A DNA stretch of 64,000 nt. It comes from Beijerinckiaceae bacterium. GTDB taxonomy: Bacteria > Pseudomonadota > Alphaproteobacteria > Rhizobiales > Beijerinckiaceae. Both the position numbers and the translations under genes were made by a program. The DNA is taken from NCBI GenBank assembly GCA_024304885.1, contig JALJOM010000003.1, positions 1,088,110 to 1,152,109 of the forward strand, given 5' to 3'. Shown piece by piece: positions 41,406-49,138 of this stretch. Each line of letters starts with the position of its first letter. Within the stretch, counting starts at the first letter, position 1. Under the pieces are notes generated by a model. It did no database searches, was not told where the DNA came from, and worked only from the letters and a program-made list of their open reading frames with translations.

Positions 41406-41798
41406 TCAGGGATTGAGGAACGTCTCGTCCACGGGGATTTGATAGCCGTTCGCGATCCGGTTCGTCTCGTTGGCGAGCCCGACCACCGCGATCAGCTCCG
41501 CCCATTGCTCGTCCGTCATTCCTTTCGCCCGCGCCGAGGCCGAGTGCGAAGCGATGCAATAGGGACAATTGTTGGTGACGCTGACGGCGATATAGACGAG
41601 CTCCTTCGTCAAGGGATCGAGCGTACCCGGCGCCATCACCTCCTTCACGTTCGCCCAGAGGCGCCGGAGCGTTGGCGGGTGGGTCGCGATCGCCTTCCAG
41701 AAATTGTTGATCCAATCTACCTTACGCGTCGCCTTGATGTCGGCATAGACGGCCGCGACCTCCGCCGAGGCCGCGGCTTCTTCGATCAGCTTTGCCAA
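41406..41798 (-). CDS. Carboxymuconolactone decarboxylase / AhpD-like protein (130 aa)
   Basis: All-helical CMD-family protein. The AhpD-type redox motif is present: NNCPYCIASHSASARAKG, with the CxxC pair and following His needed for peroxidase-linked thiol chemistry, so it is more likely a redox protein than a lactone decarboxylase. The start is TTG with AGGAGGAAGAG just upstream, inside the last codons of the membrane protein gene (13-base overlap). It therefore belongs to the same operon as the two membrane proteins at 41786 and 42269. The physiological partner is not known. Confidence 0.88.
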   Translation of the reverse strand: MAKLIEEAAASAEVAAVYADIKATRKVDWINNFWKAIATHPPTLRRLWANVKEVMAPGTLDPLTKELVYIAVSVTNNCPYCIASHSASARAKGMTDEQWAELIAVVGLANETNRIANGYQIPVDETFLNP

Positions 41799-42208
41799 TG
41801 CTCTTCCTCCTGTCGTTCGGCCGTGAAGCCGGCATAGGTCAAGTAGGCACCGAGCAGGAAGGGGGTCATTGCATAAAGATAGATGCGTTCCTCGAAGCGG
41901 AGCCAGGCGATGAAGGACTCCATGACACCCGACGGCAGGAACACGAGCAACAAGCCTCGGAGCACGAGCACCCAGCCGAGCACCGTCACGACAATGGTCA
42001 GGACCCCGCCCGACCATCGGTTGTGGGCGAGCACGATCGCAAGACCGCTCGCCAGCGCAAGCATCCCGAAGAGGATCAGGGTCGGGCGATCGTTCATGAA
42101 GGCGGTCATGGTCACGACGAGGTCCTCGCCACGCAAAAGCAAGGCGACGGAGAAGATCAAGGTGAACAGCCCGATCAGCTTGGCAAGAAAGATCGTGAGC
42201 GGCGACAT
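41786..42208 (-). CDS. Four-helix membrane protein (140 aa), tandem copy 2
   Basis: Not recognised beyond its paralogue just upstream at 42269-42670. Four hydrophobic segments: FLAKLIGLFTLIFSVALLLRG, PTLILFGMLALASGLAIVLAHNRWSGG, LTIVVTVLGWVLVLRGLLLVFLP and IYLYAMTPFLLGAYLTYAGFTA. The two paralogues share GLAIVLAHN-WSG, LTIVVT--GWV--RGLLL-FLP and the end GAYLTYAGFTA. ATG with GGAGGC upstream. It overlaps the AhpD-like gene. Function unknown. Confidence 0.8.
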   Translation of the reverse strand: MSPLTIFLAKLIGLFTLIFSVALLLRGEDLVVTMTAFMNDRPTLILFGMLALASGLAIVLAHNRWSGGVLTIVVTVLGWVLVLRGLLLVFLPSGVMESFIAWLRFEERIYLYAMTPFLLGAYLTYAGFTAERQEEEHWQS

Positions 42209-42268
42209 GCAAGCCTCCATCGCGAGGTGTCCACCCCGTTCCCTTCGTGAGCCGAGATACGCGTCCCT

Positions 42269-42670
42269 CTAAAGTGGCACGGCGGTGAATCCCGCATAGG
42301 TCAAGTAGGCACCGAGCACGAGGGGCAGCGTGGCATAAAGATAATAATGCCGTTCGAACTGCAGCGCCGCGAATGTATGCTCCACGCGTTCCGCGGGCAG
42401 GAAGAGCAGAAGGAGGCCCCGGATCAGAGTGACCCAGCCGAAGAGGGTCACGACGATCGTGAGCGCGCTGCCCGACCAGATGTTGTGGGCGAGCACGATG
42501 GCGAGGCCGATGACGAGCCGGATCGTCGCGATGATCAGCAGCATCGGCCGGTCGTCGATCATGGCCTGCATGGTCTCGATGTAGAAGTCCCGGCGCAGGA
42601 ACAAGGATGCAGAGAGCAGCAGCGCGGCGCTTCCGATCAGCTGGGCGAGATAGATGGTGAGCGACGACAT
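42269..42670 (-). CDS. Four-helix membrane protein (133 aa), tandem copy 1
   Basis: Tandem paralogue of the protein at 41786. Segments: YLAQLIGSAALLLSASLFLRR, PMLLIIATIRLVIGLAIVLAHNIWSGS, LTIVVTLFGWVTLIRGLLLLFLP and YYLYATLPLVLGAYLTYAGFTA. Start ATG at 42670 with GGAGGCCC before it. Only 11 bases separate the frame's open upstream end from recN's stop, so recN and these genes may be cotranscribed. Function unknown. Confidence 0.8.
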   Translation of the reverse strand: MSSLTIYLAQLIGSAALLLSASLFLRRDFYIETMQAMIDDRPMLLIIATIRLVIGLAIVLAHNIWSGSALTIVVTLFGWVTLIRGLLLLFLPAERVEHTFAALQFERHYYLYATLPLVLGAYLTYAGFTAVPL

Positions 42671-42693
42671 GTGGGCCTCCATGGCACGAGGGC

Positions 42694-44358
42694 CTACCCG
42701 GTTCCGTCCATCAAGCGGAGCGCCGCCGCGCGCGCCTCGTCCGTGATTGTCGCGCCGGCGAGCATGCGGGCGATCTCCTCGCGCCGCGCGGCCTTGTCGA
42801 GGCGGATCACCTTGGTCTCGACGCGCCGGCCCTTGTCGGCGGAGTCCTTGGTGATGCGCAGGTGGCCGCCGGCGCGTGCCGCGACTTGCGGCGCATGGGT
42901 CACGGCGAGCACCTGGACCTTGCCGGCGAGCCGCGCGAGCCTTTGGCCGATCGCATCTGCGACGGCGCCGCCGACCCCCGTATCGATCTCGTCGAAGACG
43001 AGAGTCGGCGCCGAGCCCTTGTCGGCGAGGACGACCTTCAGGGCGAGCATGAAACGCGCGAGCTCGCCTCCGGATGCAATTTTCATCAAGGGGCCGGGCC
43101 TCGTGCCCGGGTTGGTCTGGACCCAGAACTCGATGGCGTCGATCCCGTTGGGCCCCGGCGGCTCGGGACGGATTGCCGTCGAGAACCGCGCGCCTTCGAG
43201 CTTGAGAGGGGCGAGCTCGCCGTTCACGGCCGTGTCGAGTGCTTCCGCGGCTTTCGCGCGCGCCCGCGACAGCGCCGCCGCGGCCTTTGCGTAAGCTGCT
43301 TCCGCTTCCGCCACCTCTCGCGTCAATTTCACGAGCTTCGCCTCGCCGTGATCGAGGTCGCCGAGGCTTGCCGAGAAGGCTTCGAGGATCTTCGGCAGGT
43401 CGTCGGCGGGAACGGAATATTTCCGGCTCGCCGCGCGAAGCGCAAAAAGCCGTTCCTCGATCCGCTCCAGCTCGCGGGGGTGGAAATCAGCGGCGCGCAA
43501 GGCGTCGTCGAGCGCTTGCCCCGCGAGGTCGAGCGCGGTCAAGGCAGCGTCCACGGCCCTTACCGCCGGATCGATCAAGGCGGGTGCCTGGGCCTGGCGG
43601 CGCTCGAGCCGCCGCAGGGCCGAGGACAAGGCGGGCAGCGACGACGACTCGCCGGCGACGAGGCCGTGCACCTCGCGCAGCTCGGCCGCGACCTTCTCGG
43701 CCTGCATCATCGTGGTGCGGCGCAGCGCGAGCGCCTCCTCCTCGCCGGGCTCGGCGGCGAGCTTGTCGAGCTCGGCAAAGGAATGGCGCAGATACTCGGC
43801 CTCGGCGCGCACCTTCGCGAGGCGGGCCTCCTCGCGCTCCTTCATGGCGAGAAGCTCGTGCAAGCCGCGATGGGCGGCGCGGACCGCGGCGAGCTCACCG
43901 TGCAACCCGCCATAGGCATCGATCAGCTGGCGATGCAGCGCGGAGCTGACCAGCGCGCGATCGGCATGCTGGCCATGAATCTCGACGAGCTCGCGCGCGA
44001 TCGCGCGCAGCGCTTGGGACGTGACCCTCTGGTCGTTGACGAAGGCGCGGGTGCGTCCGTCCGCGAGCTGGACGCGCTTGAGAACGAGGTCGCGCTCCGC
44101 CTCGATGCCATGGGCCTCTGCTGCGGCGAGAGCGGGGTGATCCGGCGCGAGATCGAATGCCGCGCTGACCTGGCCTTGGTCCAGCCCGGCGCGCACAAGA
44201 GCGCCGTCGCCGCGCGCGCCGAGCGCGAGCGAGAAGGCATCGAGCAGGATCGACTTTCCGGCGCCGGTCTCGCCGGTGAGGATCGTGAGGCCGGGACCGA
44301 TCTCGAGATCGAGGGATTCGATCAGGACGATGTCGCGGATGGAGAGCTCGACCAGCAT
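42694..44358 (-). CDS. recN: DNA repair protein RecN (554 aa)
   Basis: SMC-like ATPase for double-strand-break repair. Walker A in LTGETGAGKSILLDAFSLALGARGD at the N terminus; a long coiled-coil middle; the signature MKIASGGELARFMLALKVVLAD and Walker B TLVFDEIDTGVGGAVADAIGQRLARLA near the end; then LAVTHAPQVAARAGGH. Length and start (MLVELSIRDIVLIESLDLEIGPGL) are normal. It follows bamD on the same strand, 128 bases away. Confidence 0.97.
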   Translation of the reverse strand: MLVELSIRDIVLIESLDLEIGPGLTILTGETGAGKSILLDAFSLALGARGDGALVRAGLDQGQVSAAFDLAPDHPALAAAEAHGIEAERDLVLKRVQLADGRTRAFVNDQRVTSQALRAIARELVEIHGQHADRALVSSALHRQLIDAYGGLHGELAAVRAAHRGLHELLAMKEREEARLAKVRAEAEYLRHSFAELDKLAAEPGEEEALALRRTTMMQAEKVAAELREVHGLVAGESSSLPALSSALRRLERRQAQAPALIDPAVRAVDAALTALDLAGQALDDALRAADFHPRELERIEERLFALRAASRKYSVPADDLPKILEAFSASLGDLDHGEAKLVKLTREVAEAEAAYAKAAAALSRARAKAAEALDTAVNGELAPLKLEGARFSTAIRPEPPGPNGIDAIEFWVQTNPGTRPGPLMKIASGGELARFMLALKVVLADKGSAPTLVFDEIDTGVGGAVADAIGQRLARLAGKVQVLAVTHAPQVAARAGGHLRITKDSADKGRRVETKVIRLDKAARREEIARMLAGATITDEARAAALRLMDGTG

Positions 44359-44486
44359 GGGAGGCGGTGGGCTCCCGCATGCGCTCCCGGATCCTCGACC
44401 ATCCGGAGGAGCCGGAGCGCGATTCGAAGCCTGAACCCTATCACTTTTTCACGACGCGAGCCGGACAAGGCGGTGCATAGGCTGCT

Positions 44487-45371
44487 TCAGCCCAGGCCGA
44501 ACTTCCGAAACGCCTTGGAGATCCAGGAGTCCTTGTCCTCTTGCGGCTCGAGCCCCCCCTTCTGCAGGCGGGCATAGGCGTCCTTGTACCAGGCCGACTC
44601 GGGGAAGTTGTGGCCGAGCACGGCCGCCGCAGTCTGAGCCTCGTTGGTGATGCCGAGAGCGAGATAAGCCTCGGTGAGGCGCATCAAGGCCTCCTCGGCG
44701 TGGCGCGTCGTCTGGTACTTGCCGAGCACCTCGCGGAACCGGTTGATCGCCGCCGCGTAGTTGTGCTGCTCGAGGTAGTAGCGCCCGACGAGCATCTCCT
44801 TGCCGGCGAGCTGGTCGCGGGTGACCTGGAGCTTGGTCCGCGCGTCCTCGGCATATTCCGATTTCGGGAACTTCTCCACGATCTGCGTGAAGAAGGCCGC
44901 GGCCTTGGCGGCGCGCGCCTGATCGCGGCTGATGTCGGGGATTTGGTCGTAGTTCGCCATGCCGGCGAGATAATAGGCATAGGCGACGTCGGGCGAGCTG
45001 GGATAAAGCCCGATGTAGCGCTGGGCGGAGGCGATGGCGTCGTCGTAGCTCTTGTTCTCGTATTGGCTGAAGGTCGTCATCAGGAGACCCTTTCTCTGCC
45101 ATTGCGAGTAAGGATATTGCTTCTCGAGCTCGGCGAATTTCTTGGCGGCGCCCTCGTAGTCCTTGTTCTCGAGACGACCGAGACCGTCGTTATAGAGCTT
45201 CTCGGCCGGGACGTCCGGAACGATCTTGGTCTCGTACTTGTCCCCGCCGAGCAGGTTGAACGGGTTGAACGAATCGCTCGAGGAGCAGGCCGCGAGCGGG
45301 ACCACGAGTGCGGCTGTTGCCGCTATCCGCAGCGCCCGCGACGAAGCCTTCGACAGATGCGGCTGAGCCAT
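44487..45371 (-). CDS. bamD: Outer-membrane assembly lipoprotein BamD (294 aa)
   Basis: Part of the Bam complex that inserts outer-membrane beta-barrels, here including the two TonB-dependent receptors at 49-54 kb. Lipoprotein signal ending LVVPLAAC (Cys about 29). Five TPR-like repeats: LYNDGLGRLENKDYEGAAKKFAELEKQYPYSQW, then SYDDAIASAQRYIGLYPSSPDVAYAYYLAG, and so on to the end. The ATG at 45371 gives the correct signal length; an ATG eight codons upstream is also possible. Typical chromosome order bamD-recN-ligA. Confidence 0.95.
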   Translation of the reverse strand: MAQPHLSKASSRALRIAATAALVVPLAACSSSDSFNPFNLLGGDKYETKIVPDVPAEKLYNDGLGRLENKDYEGAAKKFAELEKQYPYSQWQRKGLLMTTFSQYENKSYDDAIASAQRYIGLYPSSPDVAYAYYLAGMANYDQIPDISRDQARAAKAAAFFTQIVEKFPKSEYAEDARTKLQVTRDQLAGKEMLVGRYYLEQHNYAAAINRFREVLGKYQTTRHAEEALMRLTEAYLALGITNEAQTAAAVLGHNFPESAWYKDAYARLQKGGLEPQEDKDSWISKAFRKFGLG

Positions 45372-45766
45372 CTCGCTCGAGCTCCTCCTGAGCATGTTCG
45401 CGTGAACCGAAGGCCGGATCCCGCCGCGGAAATGCGACCAAGGAAAGTAACGAGCGCATGTTGCGGCGCGCCCGGCAATACTTCGCACCTCGAGAATACG
45501 ACAAGGCGAAATTTTCGAGACCGATTCGACCGATTCGAGCGTCGTGCGGTCGCGGACCGTGCGAGCGGCCCGAACCATAGGGAGCCATCCAAGCGTCTGG
45601 TCGGACCAATAAGCGGCATAATTGTGGCAAAGATGCAGCGCGAAGCACCCTTGTCGTTTGCAATGCAGCAATCGACATCGGCAAGTCGTAATAGAAGCGG
45701 ATAATCGCGCGCCGCTCGGTTCGCCGGGCGCGGCCGACTCGTGCTCGCTTCGCAAAGGATAGGATC
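45372..45766. promoter_or_regulatory. Divergent gap, bamD / tyrosine phosphatase
   Basis: About 395 bases without a recognisable gene. Promoters for both flanking genes should lie here. In many alphaproteobacteria lpxC precedes bamD; it is not present. I see no copy of the repeats and no clear operator. Confidence 0.4.
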
Positions 45767-46279
45767 ATGCCGCGCATCCATGTCTGCCCGATGTCGAAGG
45801 TTTCCGAGACCGTGCGGGCGACCGGCGCCCGTAGCCTCGTCACCTTGATCAACCAGGGCACGATCGTCGAGCGCCCGCGCGAGATTCCCGCGAACCGCCA
45901 CCTCTTCGTTGCGGTCTCCGACATTACCGAGCCGATGGACGGGCACATCCTTCCCGAGGAGAGCCATGTCCACCAAATCCTCGGCTTCCTGCATGGCTGG
46001 GACAGGAGCCATCCCTTGCTCTTTCATTGCTGGGCGGGAGTCAGCCGATCGACGGCCGCGGCCTTTATCGCGGCCTGCGCCTCGAGCCCGCACCGTAGCG
46101 AGGAGGAGATCGCGCGCACGATGCGCCGCAGCTCGCCGACCGCGACACCGAACTCGCGTCTCGTCGCGCTCGCCGATGCCGTGCTCGGCCGCGGTGGGCG
46201 CATGGCCGCGGCGGTCGCCGGCATCGGGCGCGGCCAGGACTGCGACGAGGCCGCGCCCTTCGCCTTGGAGTTGCCCTGA
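45767..46279 (+). CDS. Protein tyrosine phosphatase-like protein (170 aa)
   Basis: Cysteine phosphatase of the dual-specificity type. The P-loop FHCWAGVSRSTAAAFIAAC has the full HC-x5-R-S/T motif. A candidate general-acid Asp lies in VSDITEPMDGH. An N-terminal beta-strand segment MPRIHVCPMSKVSETVRATGARSLVTLIN matches a group common in Hyphomicrobiales. No signal peptide. Its targets are unknown. It is followed directly by two copies of the dispersed repeat. Confidence 0.88.
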   Translation: MPRIHVCPMSKVSETVRATGARSLVTLINQGTIVERPREIPANRHLFVAVSDITEPMDGHILPEESHVHQILGFLHGWDRSHPLLFHCWAGVSRSTAAAFIAACASSPHRSEEEIARTMRRSSPTATPNSRLVALADAVLGRGGRMAAAVAGIGRGQDCDEAAPFALELP

Positions 46280-46292
46280 GCGCCAAGGCACG

Positions 46293-46500
46293 CTAGAGCC
46301 TTTTTCCAGCGAACCGGACACCGGTTCGCGTCGCGAAAATGCGATAAAATAGGAATCTAGAGCTGGTTTCCGATCCAATTGGATCGGAAGGTACTCTAGA
46401 GCAATTTCCATCGAAGCGGATCCTGCTTCGTGTCGCGAAATTGCGACAAAACAAGGATGTAGAGCGGATTTCCGAGTCCTTTGGATCGGCAGCCGCTCTT
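46293..46500 (+). repeat. Two tandem copies of the dispersed palindromic repeat
   Basis: Copy one, 46293-46400, reads CTAGAGCC, then CCAGCGAACCGGACACCGG, TTCGCGTCGCGAAAATGCGA, TAGAGCTGG and a perfect 22-base palindrome at 46368-46389 (TTCCGATCC, AATT centre, GGATCGGAA), ending CTCTAGA. Copy two, 46401-46500, repeats the same order with a weaker palindrome. They lie between the phosphatase stop and xseB. The palindrome just after a stop codon suggests a terminator role. Confidence 0.85.
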
Positions 46501-46544
46501 GGCCCTCCTCGCATGGGCACGTCCGGGGAGCACGAGGGCTGAGG

Positions 46545-46793
46545 GTGGCGGAAACTTTTGCGGACGTCGCGGGGCTTTCCTTCGAGAAGGCCTTGGCCGA
46601 ACTCGAGCAGATCGTCGATCGGCTCGAGAAGGGCACGGTCGCGCTCGAGGAATCGATTGCGCTCTACGAGAGGGGCGAGGCCTTGAAGGCCCATTGCGAG
46701 AGCCTGTTGAAGACCGCAGAGCAGAGGATCGAGAAGATCACGCTCGGTCCCGACGGGAAGCCCACCGGCACCGAGCCGCTCGACGTCGCCTGA
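46545..46793 (+). CDS. xseB: Exodeoxyribonuclease VII small subunit (82 aa)
   Basis: Small subunit of the single-strand exonuclease that forms a complex with XseA. The family signature is clear: [54 protein letters not shown]. The start is GTG. xseA is not in the window. It is flanked on both sides by dispersed repeats. Confidence 0.95.
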   Translation: MAETFADVAGLSFEKALAELEQIVDRLEKGTVALEESIALYERGEALKAHCESLLKTAEQRIEKITLGPDGKPTGTEPLDVA

Positions 46794-46809
46794 GCCGCGG
46801 CTCCGGCGG

Positions 46810-47110
46810 GCTAGAGCGGGATGAGGAAAAGTGTGCAGCGGTTTTCCGGCGCAGTCGCGTTTACGCAGATTACGTAAACTTATCTGCCTATCCCGCTCTA
46901 AGCTTTTGGAATCGAGAACGTTTCATGACTTTGGATCGATTCGATCCAAGGTCATGAAACGTGATCTAGAGCGCTTTCCCTCTTCAATGGAATCGGAAAG
47001 CAGCTCTACTTTCCTGTCTTGTCGCATTCTCGCATCGATGTCGATTTATCGAAACATCGAGATCGAAATGCGAACCGGTGTCCGGTTCGCTGGAAAATGC
47101 TCCAAGAGGG
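46810..47110 (+). repeat. Composite copy of the dispersed repeat
   Basis: Starts CTAGAGCGGGATGAGGAAAAG and contains three palindromic parts: a TTTACGCAGATTACGTAAA inverted repeat near 46860-46878, a GGATCGATTCGATCC core flanked by CATGACTTT and a near complement at about 46922-46957, and a loose GATGTCGAT/ATCGAGATC pair at about 47036-47065. It closes with CGGTGTCCGGTTCGCTGGAAAATGCTC, the complement of the usual left end. So it is a mosaic of at least two units. It fills nearly the whole gap before the next gene. Confidence 0.75.
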
Positions 47111-47189
47111 TACTGGCAAGGCGCTTGCTTCGTGCTCACCCCGGCGCCGCGCCCGAGCTCCGGGCCCAGAGAAGAGAGAGATCCGCCTG

Positions 47190-47876
47190 ATGGGTGACTA
47201 TGCCTTCGCCGAGCCGCCGGTCGTCTCTCTCATGTCGATGTCGACCAAGCCGTTCCCCGTGCGGCGCATCTATTGCGTCGGCCAGAACTACAAGGAGCAC
47301 GCGAAGGAGATGGGGGGCAACCCCGAGGTCGAGAAGCCGTTCTTCTTCATGAAGCCCGCCGATGCGATCCTGCAGAACGGCGAGACCATGCCCTATCCTC
47401 CGGGCACGAGCGACCTCCAGCACGAGGTCGAGCTCGTCGTCGCCATGGCCATGGGCGGCAGGAACATCCCGCCCGAGAAGGTCAACGACATGGTCTTCGG
47501 CTATGCCGTCGGCCTCGACATGACGCGGCGCGACATCCAGGCCGAGGCACGCAAGAAGGGTCGGCCCTGGGAGATGTCGAAATCCTTCGATTTCTCCGCA
47601 CCTTGCTCGTCGATCACGCCGGAGATGTACACTGGCGTCGTCGCCAAGGGCAAGATCCAGTGCAAGGTCAATGGCGAGCTGCGCCAGAGCGCCGACCTCG
47701 CCGACATGATCTGGGGCGTGCCGGAGATCGTCCACCACCTCTCGCAGCTCGTCGAGGTGTGCCCGGGTGACCTGATCTTCACCGGAACCCCGGCCGGCGT
47801 CGGGCCGGTCGTCAAGGGCGACAAGATCGAGGCGACGATCGCTGGCCTCGAACCGCTCCTGATCGAGATCGGCTGA
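47190..47876 (+). CDS. Fumarylacetoacetate hydrolase family; fumarylpyruvate hydrolase-like (228 aa)
   Basis: Metal-dependent C-C hydrolase. PVRRIYCVGQNYKEHAKEMGGNPEVEKPFFFMKPADAI, then LQHEVELVVAMAMGGRNIP with the metal-binding Glu pair, and GYAVGLDMTRRDIQAEARKKGRPWEMSKSFD carrying the Asp/Lys. This wording and the 228-residue size match fumarylpyruvate hydrolases (gentisate pathway) better than the longer fumarylacetoacetases, but no gentisate genes are near, so the substrate stays open. ATG with GAGAGAG upstream. Confidence 0.88.
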   Translation: MGDYAFAEPPVVSLMSMSTKPFPVRRIYCVGQNYKEHAKEMGGNPEVEKPFFFMKPADAILQNGETMPYPPGTSDLQHEVELVVAMAMGGRNIPPEKVNDMVFGYAVGLDMTRRDIQAEARKKGRPWEMSKSFDFSAPCSSITPEMYTGVVAKGKIQCKVNGELRQSADLADMIWGVPEIVHHLSQLVEVCPGDLIFTGTPAGVGPVVKGDKIEATIAGLEPLLIEIG

Positions 47877-47964
47877 CCGGGGCCGAGCGTCGGCTCGAGC
47901 CCGGGATTCGCCGATTTCGACGCGCTGGAGTCACGCGACCTCGGACTGCGAGACCCGGAACGCG

Positions 47965-48342
47965 ATGATCGCAACCCTGCGCCAGCTCACCACCTTCGCC
48001 GGTGTCGGTTTCGTCGCGACCGCGCTGCATTATGCCGTGCTGATCGCACTCGTCGAGGTCGCGGGGATCCCCGCGGTCGGCGCCGCGCTCTGCGGCTTCG
48101 TCGCGGGGGGCATCCTGTCTTATTGCCTCAACCGGCGTCACACCTTCAAGTCGGAGCGCCGGCACGCCGAAGCCATCTGGCGCTTCGCTATCGTCGCGGG
48201 TGTCGGCTTCGTGCTGACCTATCTCTTCATGTCGCTCTTCGTCGATCTCGGCGGCATGCCCTATCTGCCGGCGCAGATGATCACCACCGGGATCGTCATG
48301 CTGTGGGGCTTCGCCGCGCACAAGGCCTGGACCTTCGCCTGA
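47965..48342 (+). CDS. GtrA family membrane protein (125 aa)
   Basis: Four-helix inner-membrane protein of the GtrA family, members of which are thought to flip lipid-linked sugars for surface glycan modification. LRQLTTFAGVGFVATALHYAVLIALVEVAG at the start, then the family's CGFVAGGILSYCLNRRHTFKSERRH, and the end TTGIVMLWGFAAHKAWTFA. No glycosyltransferase partner adjoins it; the nearest one is far away at 2.7 kb. Confidence 0.93.
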   Translation: MIATLRQLTTFAGVGFVATALHYAVLIALVEVAGIPAVGAALCGFVAGGILSYCLNRRHTFKSERRHAEAIWRFAIVAGVGFVLTYLFMSLFVDLGGMPYLPAQMITTGIVMLWGFAAHKAWTFA

Positions 48343-48351
48343 GCGGCGGCG

Positions 48352-48807
48352 CTACTCGTTCGGCATCGGCCGGAAGTCCAAAAGAGCCTTGATCCTCCGG
48401 AAAAGACCCTCGCGGACCTGGCGGTAGGACTCGAGAATATGCTCGCGCGACCCTTCGACGGCGGTCGCGTCGAGGGTCGGCCAATAGACGACTTCGGAAG
48501 CGAGCGTGCGGGTCAATTCGAGCGCCTTGTGATGAGCTTGCGGCGAAAGGGTGACGACGAGGTCGAAATAGCTGTCCTCGAGATCCTCGAATGTATGGGG
48601 ACGATGCTTCGACATGTCGATGCCGATCTCGTCCATGACAGCGATTGCGAAGGGGTCGGGCTTACCGGGCTTGATCCCGGCCGAGGCGAAATAGACCTGT
48701 CGCCCGAAATAATGCTTGCCGAGCGCCTCGGCGATCGGGGAGCGAACCGTATTCAAAGTGCAAGCGAAGAGGACCGATTGCGGCCGGCTCCCGGCAGGTG
48801 TCGTCAT
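48352..48807 (-). CDS. Low-molecular-weight protein tyrosine phosphatase family (151 aa)
   Basis: Phosphatase fold with the P-loop CTLNTVRSP (C-x5-R-S) after a short strand SVLFA. GKHYFGRQVYFASAGIKPGKPDPFAIAVMDEIGIDMSKHRPHTFEDL matches the arsenate-reductase/LMW-PTP superfamily. A candidate general acid lies in YWPTLDATAVEG, though the usual Asp-Pro is absent, so the catalytic class is uncertain. The ATG at 48807 begins the conserved part; the frame stays open 33 codons upstream. Convergent with gtrA. Confidence 0.88.
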   Translation of the reverse strand: MTTPAGSRPQSVLFACTLNTVRSPIAEALGKHYFGRQVYFASAGIKPGKPDPFAIAVMDEIGIDMSKHRPHTFEDLEDSYFDLVVTLSPQAHHKALELTRTLASEVVYWPTLDATAVEGSREHILESYRQVREGLFRRIKALLDFRPMPNE

Positions 48808-49138
48808 GAGAACGGCCCCTAGCCGCAGCGCGCAGCAGGCCTCGAAAAACGCGTCCCCGGAGTTCGCACCTCGTGCGGCAGGCGCCTCGAGCCTTCGATC
48901 TCGCACGCGACGCCGGGCGCATACAGTCTAGCGGATCTGTCGACGTCCCCCGAGCGATGACGGGCTCGCCGCTTCGGGTACGACGCACCCGTCGTCCGGT
49001 CAAGCCACAGGGGCGGACCGACATGCGCCGCTTCCCCGCACGGAGTGCGCGCCCCGAGCACGCGCAACGCCCCTCGTCCGGCACGAACGAAGGGCGCTTG
49101 GTCGCGAGGGCTCCGGACGAGGCCCGAGCAGCCTCGGC
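48808..49138. other. Gap without recognisable gene
   Basis: About 330 bases between two minus-strand genes. I see no plausible short gene and no repeat-family copy. The promoter of the phosphatase gene should lie on its left side. Confidence 0.4.
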
